A stretch of 41,195 nucleotides of DNA from Flammeovirga aprica JL-4 (GTDB lineage Bacteria; Bacteroidota; Bacteroidia; Cytophagales; Flammeovirgaceae), in the NCBI RefSeq assembly GCF_012844305.1, contig NZ_JABANE010000078.1:1-41195 (forward strand). The letters run 5' to 3'. Positions within the stretch are counted from its first letter, which is position 1. Each line of letters opens with the position of its first letter. The position numbers and the translations under genes are program-made. Positions 31,401 through 38,951 of this stretch are shown piece by piece. The notes under the pieces were generated by a model. It was not told the origin of the DNA. It ran no database searches and saw only the letters and a list, made by a program, of their open reading frames with translations.

Positions 31401-34400
31401 TCAGTGAGTACAGCGTCATCCTTTGCTATTGATTGGGAAAATAATGGTAATTGGGAAACAATCACAACCAATGGTACAATATCTCATTCATATACAACAG
31501 CACCAGATACCATTCGCATAAGAGGTGAGTTAAATCACTTTGAAGCTCCCAAAAGTATTATCGATGTAGTGCAATGGGGGGCGACTAATTTTACTTCTAT
31601 GTCATCATCGTTTTATGAATGCCATAAAATAGAAAAATTTACAGCTAGTGATTTACCTGATTTATCTTCCGTCACGGATATGTCTTCTATGTTTTATGAG
31701 ACTTTGTCCTTTAATGGCAATTTAAGCTTATGGGATGTCTCTTCGGTCACGAATATGTCTTCTATGTTTCAAGGAGCGACTGCCTTTAATGGTGATTTAA
31801 GTAATTGGGATGTTTCTTCGGTCACGGATATGAACTCGATGTTTGGCGGAGCGACTGCCTTTAATGGTGATTTAAGTAATTGGGATGTTTCTTCGGTCAC
31901 GGATATGAACTCGATGTTTGTCTTTCTTTACCATTTTAACGGTGATTTAAGCTTATGGGATGTCTCTTCGGTCACGGATATGTCTTATATGTTTTATCTA
32001 GCGACTTCTTTTAATGGAGATTTGAGTTCCTGGGATGTCTCTTCGGTCACGGATATGTCTTATATGTTCGATAGAGCGACTGCCTTTAATAGCGATATAA
32101 GTAATTGGGATGTCTCTTCCGTTACGGGTATGAGTAGGATGTTTACCGACAGTGGATTATCGACGGATAATTATGATCGCATATTAAAGGGTTGGAGTGC
32201 ATTACCGTCATTAAAAAATAACGTAAACTTAGATGTATCAGCGGAGTATTGTGAGTCATTTGCAGAAAGACAGTCATTGGTCGATAAGTTTGGCTGGACT
32301 ATCAATGATGGAGGTCTATGCGAAGAGGTTTTAGCAGAAGATTTTGTCATTGTAGTAGATGGAAGCACAACCGAAATAAGTTTCCCATCAGTGAGCACAG
32401 CATCATCCTTTGCTATTGATTGGGAAAATAATGGCAATTGGGAAACAATTACGACTAATGGAACTTTAGCACATTCATATACAACAGCTCCTGATACCAT
32501 TCGCATAAGAGGTGAGTTAAATCACTTTCAAGCTCCCAAAAGTATTATCGATGTAGTGCAATGGGGATCGACTAATTTTACCTCTATGGTAAAATCGTTT
32601 TATGATTGTGAAAAACTGGAAAAATTCACTGCCACAGACGCCCCTGATTTATCTTCTGTTTCAGATATGACTCAGATGTTTGCAGAAGCATCCTCCTTCA
32701 ATAGTGATTTAAGTACTTGGGATGTCTCATCTGTCGTAAAAATGGGAAGTATGTTTGCAGGAGCATCCTCTTTTAATTGTGATTTAAGGAGTTGGAATGT
32801 CTCTTCCGTCGTCACTATGGGAAGGATGTTTTATCAGGCGTCCTCTTTTAATTGTGATTTAAGTAACTGGGATGTTTCATCCGTAGGATATATGGGCTGG
32901 ATGTTTCATCAAGCGTCTTTATTTAATTGTGATTTAAGTAACTGGGATGTATCCAAGGTAACATCAATGGTCAATATGTTAACCGACAGTGGCCTATCAA
33001 CGGATAATTATGATCTTTTATTAAAGGGTTGGAGTGAACTGACAGAATTAAAAAATGGAGTAGAATTGGATGTATCTGTGGAGTATTGTGAATCATATGC
33101 AGAAAGACAGTCATTGATCGATAGGTTTGACTGGATAATCAATGATGGAGGCCTATGTGCAGAGGTTGTAGCAAAAGATTTTGTCATTGTAGTTGATGGC
33201 AGTACAACTGAAATAAATTTTCCATCAGTGAATACGGCATCATCCTTTGATATTGATTGGGAAAATAATGGTAATTGGGAAACAATTACAACCAATGGAT
33301 CAATATCCCATTCATATACAACAGCACCAGATACCATTCGCATAAGAGGTGAGTTGAATCACTTTCAAGCTCCCAAAAGTATTATTGATGTAGTGCAATG
33401 GGGGGCGACTAATTTCACGTCTATGACGAATTCATTTTATCAATGCGACAAAATAGAGAAATTCACAGCCACAGATGTTCCTGATTTATCTTCTGTAGAG
33501 AATATGCCTTGGATGTTTTATGAAGCATCTTCTTTTAATGGTGATTTAAGTAGTTGGGATGTCTCATCTGTCGTAAGTATGGCGGGTATGTTTGAAAGAG
33601 CTGCTTCCTTTAATGGCGATATAAGTAACTGGGATGTCTCTTCCGTGACGAGTATGAGTTGGATGTTTTCAGAAGCATCTTCTTTTAATGGTGATTTAAG
33701 CTTATGGAACGTTTCTTCCGTAGGATATATGAACAGAATGTTTACCGAAAGTGGCCTATCAACGGATAATTATGATCTTTTATTAAAGGGTTGGAGTGCA
33801 TTACCGGCATTAAAAAATGGCATAAACTTATATGTATCAGTGGGGTATTGTGAGTCATTTGCAGAAAGACAGTCATTGATCGATAAGTTTGGCTGGGTAA
33901 TCAATGATGGAGGTATATGTTCAGAGGTTTTAGCCAAAGACTTTGTCATTGTAGTTGATGGAAGTACAACCGAAATAAATTTCCCATCAGTGAGTACAGC
34001 GTCATCCTTTGCTATTGATTGGGAAAATAATGGCAATTGGGAAACAATTACGACTAATGGAACTTTATCACATTCCTATACAGCTACTCCTAATACAATA
34101 CGTATCAGAGGCGAATTAAATCACTTTGAAGCTCCCAAAAGTATTATTGATGTAGTGCAATGGGGATCGACTAATTTTACCTCTATGGCAGCAAGTTTTA
34201 AGGACTGTGCTAAAATAGAAAAATTTACAGCAACAGATGTCCCTGATTTATCTTCCGTCACGGATTTGTCTTCTATGTTTAATGGAGCTAGTTCTTTTAA
34301 TAGTGATCTAAGCACCTGGAATGCATCTTCTGTCACTCGTATGGACCATATGTTTAATGGAGCCAGTTCCTTTAATGGCGATATAAGTAATTGGGATGTT

Positions 34401-35680
34401 TCTTTAGTATATCTAATGAATAGTATGTTTCAAGGAGCTAGTTCTTTTAATGGTGATTTAAGCTTATGGAACGTTTCTTCCGTGGGATATATGAACGATA
34501 TGTTTATTGACAGTGGGCTATCAACTGATAATTATGATCTTATATTAAAGGGTTGGAGTGCATTACCCGTATTAACAAATGGCGTAAACTTAGGTGTATC
34601 GGTGGAGTACTGTGAGGCATCAGCAGAAAGACAGTCATTGATTGATAACTATGGCTGGATAATCAATGATGGTGGTTTTTTCTGTGAAGATGATATTTCA
34701 GCAGAAGATTTTGTCATTGTAGTTGATGGAAGCACAACCGAAATAAATTTTCCTTCAGTGAGTACAGCATCATCCTTTGATATTGATTGGGAAAATAATG
34801 ACAATTGGGAAACAATTACAACCAATGGGACTTTATCACATTCCTATACAACTACTCCCGATACAATACGTATCAAAGGCGATTTAAATCACTTTGCAGC
34901 CCCTAAGAGTATTATTGATGTAGTGCAATGGGGATCAACTCATTTTACTTCTATGTCATCATCGTTTTATGAATGCAATAAAATAGAAGAATTCACAGCC
35001 ACAGACGTCCCTGATTTATCTTCCGTCACGGATATGAACACTATGTTTCGAGGAGCAAGTTCCTTTAATGGTGATTTAAGTAATTGGGATGTCTCTTCAG
35101 TCACGAATATGTCTTTAATGTTTGTAGATGCAAGTTCCTTTAATGGTGATTTAAGTAATTGGGATGTCTCTTCCGTTAGTATTATGAGTTGGATGTTCCA
35201 AGGAGCGACTTCCTTTAATAGCGATTTAAGCAGTTGGGATGTTTCTTCGGTCACGGATATGCGTTCTATGTTTTATGGAGCGACTTCCTTTAATAGCGAT
35301 TTAAGTAATTGGGATGTCTCTTCCGTTAAGGGTGTGAATATGAATTGGATGTTCAATAGAGCGACTTCCTTTAATAGCGATTTAAGTAATTGGGATGTCT
35401 CTTCCATAACAGAGATGTCTTATATGTTTTATGGAGCGACTTCCTTTAATAGAGATTTAAGTAGTTGGGATGTCTCTTCCGTAACGGATATGTCTTATAT
35501 GTTTATAGACAGTGGGTTATTAACGGACAATTATGATCTCATATTAAAAGGATGGAGTGCATTACCGAAATTAGAAGATGGAGTACAATTAGGTGTATCA
35601 GCGGGGTATTGTGATGCAGAAGCAGAGAGACAGTACTTGATAAATCACTACAATTGGATTATCAATGATTTAGCAAATCA
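28464..35680 (+). repeat. Eight tandem in-gene modules
   Basis: Module boundaries are marked by DFVIVVDGSTTEI segments near 29292, 30204, 31347, 32334, 33171, 33933 and 34701. Modules 1, 5, 6 and 8 have recognisable partners in the upstream giant gene (modules 1, 4, 6 and 7), so the two genes are largely collinear with reshuffling in the middle. Confidence 0.88.
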
Positions 35681-35945
35681 CTGCTCTTCTGCAAATGCTC
35701 GATCAATCCTGAATTCAGAAACTGTAAAAGGCGTATCTGGTTCGTCTATTTCAGATTTGGCTGGAGAAATAGAATGGAAATTGTATGATTTTAGTGGTCA
35801 ACTAATTGATCGAGGATCACTCACTCTTCAAAATGGTGAATTATTCAGATGGCAGAATCTACAAACCCAGTATCAAAAAGCAGGTATCTTAAGGGTTTTT
35901 GATCGTAATGGAAATGTGTCTGTGGTCAAATTTATCAGAGAGTAA
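28464..35945 (+). CDS. Giant BspA/DUF285-family surface protein, eight modules
   Basis: This 2493-residue protein begins at the only start available in the aligned position; the upstream codons read TAA GACT. The signal peptide is MRHLFIYLLFLLPKFLLA. Eight PKD-like plus DUF285 modules start near 28464, 29292, 30204, 31347, 32334, 33171, 33933 and 34701, each closing with a SGLSTDNYD cap and an EYCE junction. The tail (ARSILNSETVKGVSGS ... VSVVKFIRE) is shared with the two upstream paralogs and resembles a T9SS domain without YPNP. Runs of adjacent repeats carry the same unusual residue at the fourth position of SFNGDLS: Arg in module 3, Cys in module 5, Ser in module 8. It is presumably a surface-exposed adhesin; the ligand is unknown. 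It is flanked by its own leader box and terminator. Confidence 0.92.
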   Translation: MRHLFIYLLFLLPKFLLAQENSSEFIIVVQQDQSPITFSANTQSSFEIDWHNDGNWETITTAGLEEISHEFEGVLDTLRIRGELNHFKAPKNIIDVVQWGDVHFTSMEYAFHHCLLLESFSAQDLPDLSDVTDLNYIFSGCRSFNGDLSQWDVSTIQTFRSAFYRAGHFNGDLSNWNVAAATNMRHMFDRASSFDGDLSSWDVSSVVNMSNMFTESGLSTDNYDRILKGWSALPELEDKVQLDASVEYCEAQAERQSLIDNYGWTINDGGLCEEVLAKDFVIVVDGSTTEINFPSVTTASSFVIDWENNGNWETITTNGTLAHSYTTAPDTIRIRGELNHFEAPKSIIDVVQWGSTHFTSMASSFRRCDKIEKFTATDVPNLSSVTDMNTMFYKATSFNGDLSSWDVSSVTDIRGMFSEASSFNGDISNWDVSSVTDMTSMFRDASSFNGDISLWDVSSVKYLGSMFSEATSFNGDISLWDVSSVAFMPNMFNGATSFNGDISNWDVSSIHFMNGLFTDSGLSTDNYDRILKGWSALPKLEDGVQLDASVEYCESSAERQSLIDNYGWTINDGGLCEEVLAKDFVIVVDGSTTEINFPSVTTASSFAIDWENNGNWETITTNGTISHSYTTPPDTIRIRGELNHFQAPKSIIDVVQWGSTNFSSMNSSFSDCDKIEKFTASDLPDLSSVTDMSYMFYEASSFNGDLSNWDVSSVTDMNFMFSGASSFNGNLSNWDVSSVTNMSNMFSVASSFNGDLSSWDVSSVTLMYFMFNGAKSFNGDLSSWDVSSVIKMPGMFHGATSFNRDLSSWDVSSVTNMSFMFHRATSFNRDLSSWDVSSVTDMSYMFHRATSFNRDLSSWDVSSVTDMSSMFSGADSFDGDLSSWDVSSVVNMSNMFTESGLSTDNYDRILKGWSALPSLKNNVNLDASVEYCEAQAERQSLIDNYGWIINDGGFFCEEDVLAEDFVIVVDGSTTEINFPSVSTASSFAIDWENNGNWETITTNGTISHSYTTAPDTIRIRGELNHFEAPKSIIDVVQWGATNFTSMSSSFYECHKIEKFTASDLPDLSSVTDMSSMFYETLSFNGNLSLWDVSSVTNMSSMFQGATAFNGDLSNWDVSSVTDMNSMFGGATAFNGDLSNWDVSSVTDMNSMFVFLYHFNGDLSLWDVSSVTDMSYMFYLATSFNGDLSSWDVSSVTDMSYMFDRATAFNSDISNWDVSSVTGMSRMFTDSGLSTDNYDRILKGWSALPSLKNNVNLDVSAEYCESFAERQSLVDKFGWTINDGGLCEEVLAEDFVIVVDGSTTEISFPSVSTASSFAIDWENNGNWETITTNGTLAHSYTTAPDTIRIRGELNHFQAPKSIIDVVQWGSTNFTSMVKSFYDCEKLEKFTATDAPDLSSVSDMTQMFAEASSFNSDLSTWDVSSVVKMGSMFAGASSFNCDLRSWNVSSVVTMGRMFYQASSFNCDLSNWDVSSVGYMGWMFHQASLFNCDLSNWDVSKVTSMVNMLTDSGLSTDNYDLLLKGWSELTELKNGVELDVSVEYCESYAERQSLIDRFDWIINDGGLCAEVVAKDFVIVVDGSTTEINFPSVNTASSFDIDWENNGNWETITTNGSISHSYTTAPDTIRIRGELNHFQAPKSIIDVVQWGATNFTSMTNSFYQCDKIEKFTATDVPDLSSVENMPWMFYEASSFNGDLSSWDVSSVVSMAGMFERAASFNGDISNWDVSSVTSMSWMFSEASSFNGDLSLWNVSSVGYMNRMFTESGLSTDNYDLLLKGWSALPALKNGINLYVSVGYCESFAERQSLIDKFGWVINDGGICSEVLAKDFVIVVDGSTTEINFPSVSTASSFAIDWENNGNWETITTNGTLSHSYTATPNTIRIRGELNHFEAPKSIIDVVQWGSTNFTSMAASFKDCAKIEKFTATDVPDLSSVTDLSSMFNGASSFNSDLSTWNASSVTRMDHMFNGASSFNGDISNWDVSLVYLMNSMFQGASSFNGDLSLWNVSSVGYMNDMFIDSGLSTDNYDLILKGWSALPVLTNGVNLGVSVEYCEASAERQSLIDNYGWIINDGGFFCEDDISAEDFVIVVDGSTTEINFPSVSTASSFDIDWENNDNWETITTNGTLSHSYTTTPDTIRIKGDLNHFAAPKSIIDVVQWGSTHFTSMSSSFYECNKIEEFTATDVPDLSSVTDMNTMFRGASSFNGDLSNWDVSSVTNMSLMFVDASSFNGDLSNWDVSSVSIMSWMFQGATSFNSDLSSWDVSSVTDMRSMFYGATSFNSDLSNWDVSSVKGVNMNWMFNRATSFNSDLSNWDVSSITEMSYMFYGATSFNRDLSSWDVSSVTDMSYMFIDSGLLTDNYDLILKGWSALPKLEDGVQLGVSAGYCDAEAERQYLINHYNWIINDLANHCSSANARSILNSETVKGVSGSSISDLAGEIEWKLYDFSGQLIDRGSLTLQNGELFRWQNLQTQYQKAGILRVFDRNGNVSVVKFIRE

Positions 35946-36021
35946 ACTTTTATTCTTCCTTAAAGTGATTAAATAGAGTAACGTTTAATGTTCAACGTTA
36001 CTTCTAATCGAATATTTTAAT

Positions 36022-36061
36022 GCCCTCTTGTCTTTTATGTAAAGCTGAGAGGGCTTCTTTT
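36022..36061 (+). terminator. Rho-independent terminator of the eight-module gene
   Basis: The stem GCCCTCT / AGAGGGC has a long loop that can pair further (CTTTTATGTAAAG), and is followed by TTCTTTTAT. It has the same position and similar sequence as the terminators of the two upstream paralogs. Confidence 0.75.
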
Positions 36062-36144
36062 ATGTTTAAAATCAACACCGTAGAGTAAATCCTTGCTTAA
36101 AAAGTATATATTGATTCAAGGATAGTATCAACTATTAATCATTG

Positions 36145-36194
36145 TTAACAATGTTATGTGGTGGTAATTATTAATATGAAAGTCTAAATAATAT
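36145..36194 (+). promoter_or_regulatory. Conserved leader box, copy 4, upstream of a decayed gene start
   Basis: TTAACA, 18 nt containing GTGGTGGTAAT, TATTAA, then GAAAGTCTAAATAATA. The TTAACA is embedded in a perfect 14-nt palindrome, CATTGTTAACAATG, at 36140-36153. No intact DUF285 gene follows; the acyl-CoA synthetase starts ~350 nt downstream and may use this promoter. Confidence 0.5.
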
Positions 36195-36271
36195 AATTCA
36201 GAATATGAAGGTCAGACTTATCAACACTTAATTCCTTGTATTTTTATTTATATCCAAATAAAAAATCAACA

Positions 36272-36375
36272 ATGAGTTTTTTTCCTAATACCAAAATTAC
36301 TTTTAGCAGAAGATGACCTGTATGGTAGGAATATGGCTTATGCTTATCATTCGTACTAGTTGATTTTCTACTCAA
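36272..36375 (+). pseudogene. Ghost of a fourth DUF285 gene start (signal peptide remnant)
   Basis: An ATG at 36272 is followed, after a frameshift in a T-run, by codons reading FFLIPKLLLAEDD. This matches the signal peptide end LFLLPKFLLAQENS of the preceding gene. The reading then decays to a stop around 36357. With the leader box at 36145 and leader words such as CTTATCAACACTTAAT, it marks the start of a lost or never-completed fourth tandem copy. It carries no class A element in its leader. Confidence 0.6.
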
Positions 36376-36495
36376 ATAGTTTGGAGTACTTCTTCATTAG
36401 ACTCTAGTTAATTTTTCTAGAATAAAGTTTGAAGATTTACTCTGCTAACTAAATAATAAATTGTAAATGAACTTAATCTTATAAAATCAAAGAAT

Positions 36496-38043
36496 ATGCT
36501 AAATCTATCATCAATAATTGAGTCATCAGCTTTAAAATTTCCCGATCAAATAGCTTTTAAATATCGAAATGAAGAATATTCATTTGCAGAAATAAATGCT
36601 ACAGCAAATAAAGTAGCGAATGCTCTTTCAAAATTAGGTTTAAAAAAAGGTGATAAAGTTGCACTAAGTTGTGTGAATATACCCTACTTTCCTATTATTT
36701 ATTACGGTATTCTGAAAGCGGGTTTAGTAGTCGTTCCACTAAATATAAATTTAAAAACAGAAGAAATAATTTATCATCTTAAAAATAGTGAGTCTAAGGT
36801 ATATTTTTGTTTCTCGGGCACTGATGAAGTAGAAATGGCTAAAATGGGTTATGAAGCATTTAAGAAAGTTGATGAATGCCTTGAGTTTATAACAATAATG
36901 CCAAGCAGAAAAAGTTATAGTTTTCTGTCTTTTGAAGAGTTAATTGCTGATGAATCAACAATCTTTGAAACTTCAGAAACTCACAGTAATGATACAGCAG
37001 TAATTATTTATACTTCTGGTACTACAGGTAATCCAAAGGGAGCTGAATTAACCCATTTCAACCTATTAATGAACTCAAAAATTTGTAAAGAACTTTTTCA
37101 CATTAGTGAAAATGATACTCAGCTTATTGTATTGCCTTTGTTTCATATTTTTGCAATGACTGTATTGATGAATTCAGGTGTTTTATCAGGGTGTTGTAAT
37201 ATTTTAGTCCCAAAATTTAGAGAGGAAACAATCCTTCAACTTTTTCAAAAACATGAAGTGACAGTTTTTGCTGGTGTTCCTACTATGTATTTGAGGCTAA
37301 CAGCATATCAACCAAGCCAGATAGATTTGGCATTAATTTCAAAAAAGCTACGCTTATGTATTTCTGGTGGAGCATCACTACCTGTTAGTGCTATTGAAGA
37401 ATTTGAACAAAAATTTAATGTGCCAATTATAGAAGGTTATGGTATGTCAGAGGGATCTCCTGTTGTTACATTTAATGTAAATGAGGAATTAAGAAAAATG
37501 GGATCAATTGGAGTACCTGTTTATGGAGTAGAGGTGAAGATTGTTGATAAAGCTGGAAATGAAGTCCCAATTGGAACAAAAGGAGAGCTTTGGTATCGAG
37601 GTCATAATGTAATGAAGGGGTATTATAAAAATCAAAATGCAACGGCAGAAACAATTACAAACGGCTGGTTGCACTCTGGAGATATTGCGGTAAAAGATGA
37701 AGATGGTTTTTATTTTATTGTCGACAGAGCGAAAGATATTATTATTAGTGGGGGTGTTAATATTTATCCAAGAGAAGTTGAAGATGTGATTATGAAACAT
37801 GAAGCAGTAAGTATGGTGGCTGTTATAGGTGTACCAGATGAAATAATGGGTGAAAATGTTAAAGCATATGTCGTATTAAAAAATAACCAGAAACTGAATG
37901 AAGAAGAACTAATAATTTTCCTAAAACAGAAAATAGCATCTTATAAGTCTCCAAGATCAATAGAATTTTTGGAAACTTTACCTATGAATGCTACAGGAAA
38001 AATTCTAAAAAAGAAATTGAGGAAAAAAGCAATTCTATGGTAA
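36496..38043 (+). CDS. Acyl-CoA synthetase, AMP-forming (long-chain fatty acid-CoA ligase-like)
   Basis: This 515-residue member of the ANL superfamily would activate a carboxylate, probably a fatty acid, to an acyl-adenylate and then to acyl-CoA in the cytoplasm. The motifs are intact: P-loop IIYTSGTTGNPKG (170-182), YGMSEG (315-320), HSGD (393-396), DRAKDIIISGGVNIYP (410-425) and the catalytic Lys502 in NATGKILKKKLR. The length is normal for FadD-like ligases. Substrate specificity cannot be read from the sequence. It is a stand-alone gene with no transmembrane segment, and is the only clearly metabolic gene in the window. It may be transcribed from the leader box left by the ghost DUF285 copy. 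Confidence 0.9.
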   Translation: MLNLSSIIESSALKFPDQIAFKYRNEEYSFAEINATANKVANALSKLGLKKGDKVALSCVNIPYFPIIYYGILKAGLVVVPLNINLKTEEIIYHLKNSESKVYFCFSGTDEVEMAKMGYEAFKKVDECLEFITIMPSRKSYSFLSFEELIADESTIFETSETHSNDTAVIIYTSGTTGNPKGAELTHFNLLMNSKICKELFHISENDTQLIVLPLFHIFAMTVLMNSGVLSGCCNILVPKFREETILQLFQKHEVTVFAGVPTMYLRLTAYQPSQIDLALISKKLRLCISGGASLPVSAIEEFEQKFNVPIIEGYGMSEGSPVVTFNVNEELRKMGSIGVPVYGVEVKIVDKAGNEVPIGTKGELWYRGHNVMKGYYKNQNATAETITNGWLHSGDIAVKDEDGFYFIVDRAKDIIISGGVNIYPREVEDVIMKHEAVSMVAVIGVPDEIMGENVKAYVVLKNNQKLNEEELIIFLKQKIASYKSPRSIEFLETLPMNATGKILKKKLRKKAILW

Positions 38044-38162
38044 TAAGTAACGAAATTTTATGGTTCCACAGGGATAAAAGTTTTTTATCATGTAATGGGT
38101 GATTCAAAGATTTTAACTAAGAGTAATTTGAAATTAAAGAACAATAACGCAATTAACCTTTG

Positions 38163-38209
38163 TTAACATTAGGAAGTGGTGGATAATAACATAGTACAGG
38201 TCTAATAAC
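38163..38209 (+). promoter_or_regulatory. Divergent leader box, copy 5
   Basis: TTAACA (38163-38168), 18 nt containing GTGGTGGATAA, then TAACAT and AGGTCTAATAACTG. The spacing matches the DUF285 boxes but the sequence is less conserved. No DUF285 gene follows; the next gene is the barrel at 38952, beyond two mobile repeats. Confidence 0.4.
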
Positions 38210-38386
38210 TGTATGTATATAGGTGAAATATGTTTTATTTTATGACTACAACTTTTTCTAATTTTAGAGTAATCTTGGTATAGAGTAAGAACAAAGACAA
38301 AACTATTTGATACTATTTTTTTATTGTTTTGTGATTACCATAAAAAAATGATCAATAGAAGAAACACAAGTCTAATGTTTTTTCGC

Positions 38387-38414
38387 TAAGTACTCATAAA
38401 AAATAAAGTACTTA
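38387..38414. repeat. Minimal inverted repeat with MITE ends
   Basis: TAAGTACT and AGTACTTA are separated by only 12 nt, with the same terminal word as the MITE-like elements in this window. This may be an internally deleted copy or a hairpin. Confidence 0.5.
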
Positions 38415-38457
38415 ACTTATACATTGAGGTGATTTTTTGATGTCCTTTTTTAAAGCT

Positions 38458-38620
38458 TAAGTACTGTGACAAAAGAAATGGGACAATTTTAGGTTGTTAT
38501 TTTTTATTCTAATCGAGGCAGATTTGCAGAGCATAACCGTAGTTACGTGATAAAAATCTAACGAAGATTAGGATAAAAAAGATAAGATCAAATGTTCGAT
38601 TACTTTTGTCCTAGTACTTA
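38458..38620. mobile_element. MITE-like element, class B, copy B1
   Basis: The 163-bp element runs from TAAGTACTGTGACAAAA to TTTTGTCCTAGTACTTA. Its interior is a long hairpin: TTTTTTATTCTAATC (~38500-38514) pairs with GATTAGGATAAAAAA at 14 of 15 positions, allowing one G-T pair. Inside the stem, GCAGATTT ... AAATCTAACGAA matches hairpin R1. There is no coding capacity. Confidence 0.72.
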
Positions 38621-38781
38621 TGTACTAGGACAGAAGAAAAGGGTTAATTTAAGTTTAATATTTTTTATTCTAATCAAGGCAGATTTGTAGAGCATAGCCT
38701 TAGTTAAGCGATAATAATCTAACGAAGAGTAGTATGAAAAAGATTAGATAAAATGTCCGTTTATTTTTGTCTTAGTACTTA
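38619..38781. mobile_element. MITE-like element, class B, copy B2
   Basis: The 163-bp element abuts B1 and shares a TA with it. It runs from TATGTACTAGGACAGA to TTTTGTCTTAGTACTTA and contains the same interior hairpin as B1 (CTAATCAAGGCAGATTT ... AATCTAACGAAGAGTAG) with several changes. The head-to-tail B1-B2 pair sits ~170 bp upstream of the barrel gene. Confidence 0.72.
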
Positions 38782-38951
38782 TCCTAGCTCAATAATTCTT
38801 TACTAAAGAATGTTCTCTTTACATACTATCACGGTAAATAAGTGATGCTTTAAAAACTTCATCTTAATGAGACCAACATTTTTTAATCTATTGCTTCGGT
38901 ATCATCTATAAATACCGTTAATCGTAATATTGTTAATAATTTTTTTTAAAA

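Noticed and set aside
36496..38043. Non-ribosomal peptide adenylation domain
   Set aside because: It is a stand-alone 515-residue ANL protein with no carrier or condensation domain nearby; an acyl-CoA ligase fits better.
38500..38580. Integron attC site, because of the bulged hairpin and an ATCTAAC word
   Set aside because: The partner GTTRRRY core box is missing at the other end of the hairpin, and no integrase or cassette structure is present.
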